A DNA stretch of 64,000 bases, taken from the NCBI RefSeq assembly GCF_016741815.1, contig NZ_JAERRJ010000021.1, forward strand, positions 1 through 64,000, written 5' to 3'. The first letter of the stretch is position 1; every line of letters starts with the position of its first letter. Position numbers and translations under genes: made by a program. Below the pieces are notes generated by a model. It made no database searches and was not told where the DNA came from. It saw only the letters and a program-made list of their open reading frames with translations. This DNA is from Nocardia acididurans (lineage in GTDB: Bacteria > Actinomycetota > Actinomycetes > Mycobacteriales > Mycobacteriaceae). Positions 59,045 to 64,000 of this stretch are shown here, piece after piece.

Positions 59045-61783
59045 ATGATCCCCGCCGCAGCCATCCACGGGAGGCCGCGGCGACGACGACGGGAGCGGCA
59101 GTTGCCGGGCATCGATGACACATTGCTGGGGCGCGACGCCGAGCAGGCAGCGCTCGAGCGAGCGATGGATGCGGCGCGCGCGGGGCAGGGCGGGGCGATC
59201 GTGCTGTGGGGAGACCCCGGAATCGGCAAGACCGCACTGCTCGGCTACGCGGCCGAGCACGCCACCGGGTTTCAGATCCTGCGGTGCCGCGGCACCCGCG
59301 CCGAGTCGATTCTGGCCTTCTCCGCATTGCACGAATTGCTGTGGCCCATCGTCGATCGCATCGACGGGCTGCCCACTCCGCAGGCGGAAGCCCTGCGCGG
59401 TGCGCTGGGTCTGTCCGACCGGGCCCACGATCCGTTCCTGGTCGGAGTGGCGGTATTGACGCTGCTGTCGGAACTGGCCGAGGAGCGACCGGTACTCGTG
59501 CTCGCCGACGACACCCAGTGGCTGGACGCGGCGTCGACGAGTTGCCTGTCCTTCCTCACGCGGCGGGTATCGGACGAGTCGATCCTGGTGTTGTTCACCG
59601 CGCACGAGCGACCCGAGGGGACCAGTTGCGATGGGTTGCCCGTGCTGCATGTGCAGGGCCTGGACCCGGTGGACGCCCGGCGACTGGTGGTCGGGCAGCA
59701 TCCGGCGATGCCGGACGCGCAGATCGATCGGGTATTGACGCTTGCCGATGGTAATCCTCTTGCACTGCAAGAACTTCCGGATGCCATGCCGCCGTGGTCC
59801 GTGGAGGCCGCGACCCTGTCCAGCGGTTTCGCCGAGGCGGCGGCGAGCCAACTGGATCCGGACGAACCGGTGGAGGTGGGCCCGCGGCTGCGACGGGCGT
59901 TCGATGCGCGAGTAGCCGCGCTGCCGGTGCCCGTGCAGACGGCGCTGTTGATCGTGGCGGCCGGCGACGGCGCCGAGATCGAGTCGGTGCGGTCCGCCGG
60001 GCAGGAGCTGGGGCTCGACGACGACGCCTGGCAGCAGGCCCGGCTGACGGGTCTGCTGCACCTCGCACACGGCCGGATCTCCATGCGGCACCCGCTGATT
60101 CGCGCGGCGGTGTACGACCGAGCCACGGCCGCCGAACGCCGAGCCGTGCACCGGGCGCTGGCGACCCCCGCGAGCGGGCTGGATCCCGACCGGCGAGCTT
60201 GGCATGCGGCGTACGCCACCGACACTCCCGACGAACAGGTGGCCGCCGCCCTCCAGGACACCGCGGCTCGGGCCTGGATGCGTGGCGCCCGCCAATCCTC
60301 GGTGCGGGCGCTGCTGCGTGCCGCCGAACTTTCCCCGGATTCCAAGGCGGCCGGTCGACGGCTGGCGCTGGCGGCGCGCAACGAATGGAACACCGGCCGA
60401 GTGGATTCCGCGCGCGCCATACTGCGCGACGCCGAGGCCGCCGCGGGGCACCGGACGGCGGTGCGATTCAGCGGCGGTCTGGAAGGAATGATGGAGCTGG
60501 GGCACGGCGATCCCGTGCGCGCGCTGGAGCTGTTCGAACGTGACGCCGCGGTCGCCGGGCGCTACCTCGAGCCGGAACTACGTCACCTCGCCCGGCGCGC
60601 GGCATGGTCGGCGGGACTGGGCGATTCGACGACCGACCACGACGCCATGGTGCTCGAGGCGCTGGCGGCGGGCGAGGATCTGATCGGTTGGTGGCGGTTG
60701 CCGCCCGCGATTCAAGCGGTCGCGATCGGGAAGGCCGAACCGACGTGGGAGCTGTTCCAGCACGTCTCCCGCGACGCCCGGATCTCCGGGAACATGACCG
60801 GACTGCTGACCACCCTCAACTCCCTCGCCACCTTGGAGATGGCCCTGGGCCGCTGGGACGATGCCGCCGAGAACGCCGCCAGCGCTCTGTATCTCGCGGA
60901 GCAGCAGGGCCAGCAGAATCCGATCGCCCGCGCGCTGCTCACGGTCGGGTGGCTGGCCGCGGTGCGCGGTGAGCACACCGACGCGGTCGCCGCCACCGAA
61001 CGCGCACTGGCCCTGAGCCGTCCGCGGCGCGTTGCCGCGCTCAACGCCGCCGGCTACTGGAATCTGGGGCTGGATGCGCTGGGCTCCGGCGATGTCGACT
61101 CCGCCTGGGGTTTCCTCGCGCCGATCCTGGATCCCGAGCACGAGGCCCACCATCCGACCCTGGCCGCGCTGGCCGCGCCGGACGCCATCGAGGCGGCGAT
61201 CCGCCTGGGCCGTACGGCCGAAGCCGCCGCCCACACCGTCACCCTCGCCGCCTGGGCCGAGCGCACCGGTGCGAGCTGGGCGATCTCGGCGACGGAACTC
61301 GCGGGCGCGCTCGCCGCCGACGGACGGGCGGCCGAGGACCACTTCCGGGCGGCGCTCACGGTGCCCGAGGCCGCCGACCGGCCCTTCCAGCAGGCCCGTA
61401 CCCAGCTGCTCTACGGCGAATGGCTGCGCCGAGCTCGGCGGCGCACCGATGCCCGCGCTCAACTCGCCTCCGCCCTGCGGGTTTTCGACCGGTTGCAAGC
61501 CGCGCCGTGGGCGGCGCGGGCACGTCAGGAATCCGCCCTGGCCGGGGAAGCCCTCGACCCGAACCCGACGGGATCCTCGCGCACCCTGCTCACCCCGCAG
61601 GAGCTGCGGGTGGCGCGCCTGGCGGCGAAGGGCCTGACCAACCGCGACATCGCCGCCCAGCTGTTCATCAGTCCCCGCACGGTAGGACACCATCTGTCCC
61701 ACGTCTTCCCGAAACTCGGCATCACCAGCCGCGACGAACTGGCGGGAATGGACTTCGAACAGGGCCCCACGATCCTGCCCTGA
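59045..61783 (+). CDS. LAL-type LuxR regulator with ATPase domain, copy 2
   Basis: A 912-residue LAL regulator, divergent from oxidoreductase copy 2. Walker A is LWGDPGIGKTALL (residue about 58), Walker B LVLADDTQWLD (about 155); TPR-like helices follow, and the C-terminal HTH is ELRVARLAAKGLTNRDIAAQLFISPRTVGHHLS. It is closely similar to copy 1 at 53598. Start ATG 59045 has a weak ribosome-binding site; TTG 59102 with GGGAG 6 nt upstream is an alternative that would start at the conserved part (LPGIDDTLLGRDAEQ). Confidence 0.9.
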   Translation: MIPAAAIHGRPRRRRRERQLPGIDDTLLGRDAEQAALERAMDAARAGQGGAIVLWGDPGIGKTALLGYAAEHATGFQILRCRGTRAESILAFSALHELLWPIVDRIDGLPTPQAEALRGALGLSDRAHDPFLVGVAVLTLLSELAEERPVLVLADDTQWLDAASTSCLSFLTRRVSDESILVLFTAHERPEGTSCDGLPVLHVQGLDPVDARRLVVGQHPAMPDAQIDRVLTLADGNPLALQELPDAMPPWSVEAATLSSGFAEAAASQLDPDEPVEVGPRLRRAFDARVAALPVPVQTALLIVAAGDGAEIESVRSAGQELGLDDDAWQQARLTGLLHLAHGRISMRHPLIRAAVYDRATAAERRAVHRALATPASGLDPDRRAWHAAYATDTPDEQVAAALQDTAARAWMRGARQSSVRALLRAAELSPDSKAAGRRLALAARNEWNTGRVDSARAILRDAEAAAGHRTAVRFSGGLEGMMELGHGDPVRALELFERDAAVAGRYLEPELRHLARRAAWSAGLGDSTTDHDAMVLEALAAGEDLIGWWRLPPAIQAVAIGKAEPTWELFQHVSRDARISGNMTGLLTTLNSLATLEMALGRWDDAAENAASALYLAEQQGQQNPIARALLTVGWLAAVRGEHTDAVAATERALALSRPRRVAALNAAGYWNLGLDALGSGDVDSAWGFLAPILDPEHEAHHPTLAALAAPDAIEAAIRLGRTAEAAAHTVTLAAWAERTGASWAISATELAGALAADGRAAEDHFRAALTVPEAADRPFQQARTQLLYGEWLRRARRRTDARAQLASALRVFDRLQAAPWAARARQESALAGEALDPNPTGSSRTLLTPQELRVARLAAKGLTNRDIAAQLFISPRTVGHHLSHVFPKLGITSRDELAGMDFEQGPTILP

Positions 61784-61844
61784 TCGTGCGCCGAGACGGC
61801 TCGTGCACTCGAATCCATTGCCGGAAGGCACTTCTCGTTATCGA

Positions 61845-64000
61845 TCAGTCCCGCAGGTGGCCCGATCCCGCCAGCTCCGCGCGGCAGCGGACCCCGAGCT
61901 TGGCGAACACCCGGGACAGGTGGTGGCCGACGGTCCGATGGCTGATGCTCAGGCGTGCCGCGATCTCACGATTGGTGGCGCCGGTGGTCGCCAGCCGCGC
62001 CACGCGCGCCTCCTGCGGGGTCAGCAGCTCCTCGTGCTCGGCGCCCAGCCGCAATGTGGAACGAGCGTCGACGAGATCGCATTCCTGGCGGGCGCGTCGA
62101 GCCCAGGGGTGCGCGCCGAGGCGTTCGAAGGTGGCGGCGGCGGGTTCGAGCTGTTCGCGGGCGACGCTGCGGCGGCGGGTGCGGCGCAGCCATTCACCGT
62201 AGAGCAGTTGGATTCTGGCGTGCTGGAACGGCCGCTCACTGTGCCCCGAGGCGGTCAGCGCCGCACGGAAATGTCGTTCGGCGACCGAGTCGTCGCTGAG
62301 CAGGGCGCGACCGCAGGCGGCGGCCGCGATGGCCCACGATGCATCGGTATCGGCGGCCCAATCCCGCAGCACGGTCAGGAAATCCGTCGCCGTATCCGGG
62401 CGGCCGAGGCGGACGGCCGCCTCGATCGCCTCCAGGGCGGCCAGGGCCGCGAAGGTCGGATGCCCGGCTTCGTGTTCCGGGTCGATGAGCCGTGACAGCC
62501 TGGTCAGCGCGAGTTCGGGTTCTCCGGCGGAGAGTGCGGCCACGCCCAGTGCCGTCCAGGTCCCGGCGGCGAGGATCGGCGTGCGCAGTGTGCCCGACAG
62601 CTCCTGTGCGCGTTCGCACAGCTGCTCGGCGGTCTCGGCGGCGCCGGTGAGCGCGGCGTGCAGGGCGAGCGTGTTCAGGCTCTGCACGGCGGAATTGGTG
62701 TAGCCGTTCGGCTCCGCGAGTTCCAGCGCCGCCCGGGCGTCGGCCGTGGCGTCCGCCCACTGCCCGAGCGCCAGCCGCACCCCTGCGGACTGGGCGAGCA
62801 TCAGTGCCTCCCAAGCCTGTTCGCCGCGCTCGCGCGCCGCGCGGGCGGCCGCGCGATAGCTGTCCAGCGCCGGTGCCGCCCGGCTGGTCGCAACGGCGAG
62901 CGGCCATGGCGGCAGCCGCCAGGGCTCGACCTCGCCGACGGTGAAGGCAGCGCCGGGATCCCAGGTGCGCCCCGCGACCCAGCCTGCGCGGTCCGCGGTG
63001 AACCGCAGTTCCGCCTCCGCGTCGGCGTCGACCACAACCAGGTCTCGACCGAGGTCCTCATGTACACCGTCGAGATCGCCGCGACCCAATGCGAGCAGCC
63101 CGGAAAGGCCGTCGCTCGCGCGGGCCGCCAATTCCCGGCCGCCGCCGCGCTCGGCGCGGTCGAGCAGCTCCCGGGCGGCTTCGATGTCGCCGCCGGCGAA
63201 GGCGGCACGGGCGGCACGGGCCAGCCGTCCGGCGGCCCTGCCCGCATCCGGGGACAACAGCGCGGCGCGGTACAACAGGTCGGCGGCGACCAGACGATGG
63301 TCGTCGCGAACGAGATCCGCTGCGGCGCTGGTTAGTTCGATGGCGAGTGCCTCGTCGGGGCCGGGCGTGGCGGCGGCGAGCTGGCGGCCCCGCCCGGCCC
63401 GCTCCCCGGTCGCGGTCATCGCCTCTGCCAGCGCGCCATGCGCGGCACGGCGCGCGGCGGCCGGCGCGCTGTGATAGACCACGGCACGATTCATGGGGTG
63501 GCGCAGCCGGATTCGACCATCGGCGAGCAGTACCGTCTCGGATTCGAGCGCCTCGCGCCAGTCCGGCTCCGTGACTCCGGAGGCGAACGCGGCGGACCGC
63601 ACCACGCCGACCTCGCTGTGCCCGGCAGCCGCGATCAGCAACAGGACAGTGCGTGCGCCCGTCGAAAGTCCTTCGAGGACAGCGGCATAGGCGGTCCGCA
63701 GGGCGGGCCCGGCCGGATGCGGGTCGCCCCACCACTCGGAACCGGCGAACGGTCCCGCACCCGATCGCTGATCCACGGTGAGCGATTCGGTCAGCGCCAG
63801 CGGATTCCCTCGTGCCATCCGCAGCAGGCGTCGTCGTTCGGGCACGGTGAGCCCGGGCTGGCGGTCGGCGGCCAGTTCCCGCGCCTGGTGCTCCTCCAGC
63901 TCCCGCAACGTCAGCCGCGGAAACGCCCCGAGCCCGCACGTAGCGGGATCACGGCGCGTCGAGAACACCATGACCACTCCGGCCTCGCCGCTGCGACGCC
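61845..64000 (-). CDS. LAL-type LuxR regulator, copy 3 (5' end outside window)
   Basis: The C-terminal 719 or so codons of a third LAL protein; the frame stays open to the right edge. Recognisable parts are the ATPase-following VVMVFSTRRDPATCG strand, RMARGNPLALTESL sensor linker, TPR-like helices and the terminal HTH EARVARLATTGATNREIAARLSISHRTVGHHLS. The Walker motifs lie beyond the window. It converges on copy 2 with a 61-nt gap. It is more divergent from copies 1 and 2 than they are from each other. Confidence 0.88.
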   Translation of the reverse strand, partial: RRSGEAGVVMVFSTRRDPATCGLGAFPRLTLRELEEHQARELAADRQPGLTVPERRRLLRMARGNPLALTESLTVDQRSGAGPFAGSEWWGDPHPAGPALRTAYAAVLEGLSTGARTVLLLIAAAGHSEVGVVRSAAFASGVTEPDWREALESETVLLADGRIRLRHPMNRAVVYHSAPAAARRAAHGALAEAMTATGERAGRGRQLAAATPGPDEALAIELTSAAADLVRDDHRLVAADLLYRAALLSPDAGRAAGRLARAARAAFAGGDIEAARELLDRAERGGGRELAARASDGLSGLLALGRGDLDGVHEDLGRDLVVVDADAEAELRFTADRAGWVAGRTWDPGAAFTVGEVEPWRLPPWPLAVATSRAAPALDSYRAAARAARERGEQAWEALMLAQSAGVRLALGQWADATADARAALELAEPNGYTNSAVQSLNTLALHAALTGAAETAEQLCERAQELSGTLRTPILAAGTWTALGVAALSAGEPELALTRLSRLIDPEHEAGHPTFAALAALEAIEAAVRLGRPDTATDFLTVLRDWAADTDASWAIAAAACGRALLSDDSVAERHFRAALTASGHSERPFQHARIQLLYGEWLRRTRRRSVAREQLEPAAATFERLGAHPWARRARQECDLVDARSTLRLGAEHEELLTPQEARVARLATTGATNREIAARLSISHRTVGHHLSRVFAKLGVRCRAELAGSGHLRD

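Noticed and set aside
55161..59048. 1295-codon open frame on the plus strand
   Set aside because: Antisense to the LAL regulator, beta-helix and oxidoreductase genes; low-complexity Gly/Arg/Gln composition and no motif.
1..64000. CRISPR arrays or insertion sequences
   Set aside because: No regularly spaced repeat series and no transposase motif with terminal inverted repeats was found.

Overview
The window is high-GC actinobacterial DNA, most likely from Nocardia or a close mycolic-acid-containing relative. The evidence is strong G/C bias at third codon positions, frequent GTG starts, many 4-nt stop/start overlaps, a block of genes that resemble mycobacterial orthologues (gcvT, ilvE, adoK, an IscA/HesB protein, cobalamin genes), an antigen-85-like mycolyltransferase and an erm-type rRNA methylase. 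I ran no database search; names rest on motifs I can read.

Left third (1-21.9 kb) is an accessory, defence-like region. It holds a DUF488 pair, a tightly overlapping four-gene operon containing an SF1 helicase and a Cas4-like Fe-S nuclease (2.4-7.1 kb), an XRE/DUF397 pair, a type II restriction-modification pair in visibly more AT-rich DNA (11.1-13.6 kb) with a 27-bp perfect palindrome next to the nuclease gene, and a cassette of type-I-like N6 methylase, specificity-like protein and Ser/Thr kinase (15.3-19.6 kb) followed by an exonuclease-BRCT protein. The specificity-like gene is interrupted by a -1 frame change at a textbook slippery heptamer.

Middle (21.9-41.8 kb) is mostly ordinary chromosome: gcvT, ilvE, a metallo-beta-lactamase hydrolase, a MetA-like protein, adoK, an IscA-like carrier, a GlxA-type regulator, a LysE exporter, a fused cobU-cobT and cobS. 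It continues with a P450/F420-oxidoreductase/TetR/crotonase/AhpD group, an erm gene with its own leader peptide and alternative hairpins, and a TetR/flavin-monooxygenase pair. Several clear rho-independent terminators separate these units.

Right third (41.9-64 kb) starts at tRNA-Leu(GAG) and looks accessory again. It contains three strongly expressed-looking micro-genes of 37-42 codons encoding related hydrophobic Gly/Ser/Ala-rich peptides without signal sequences, two paralogous quinone-oxidoreductase-like proteins, an antigen-85-like exported enzyme with small exported partners, a lipase, an aldehyde dehydrogenase/decarboxylase operon, two unusual SDR proteins, a parallel beta-helix protein and three large ATP-binding LuxR-type (LAL) regulators. 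The small peptide family, each member with strong ribosome-binding sites and one with its own operator and terminator, is the most likely undescribed system here; their size and composition recall the O-mycoloylated PorA/PorH peptides of corynebacteria, but that link is inference.
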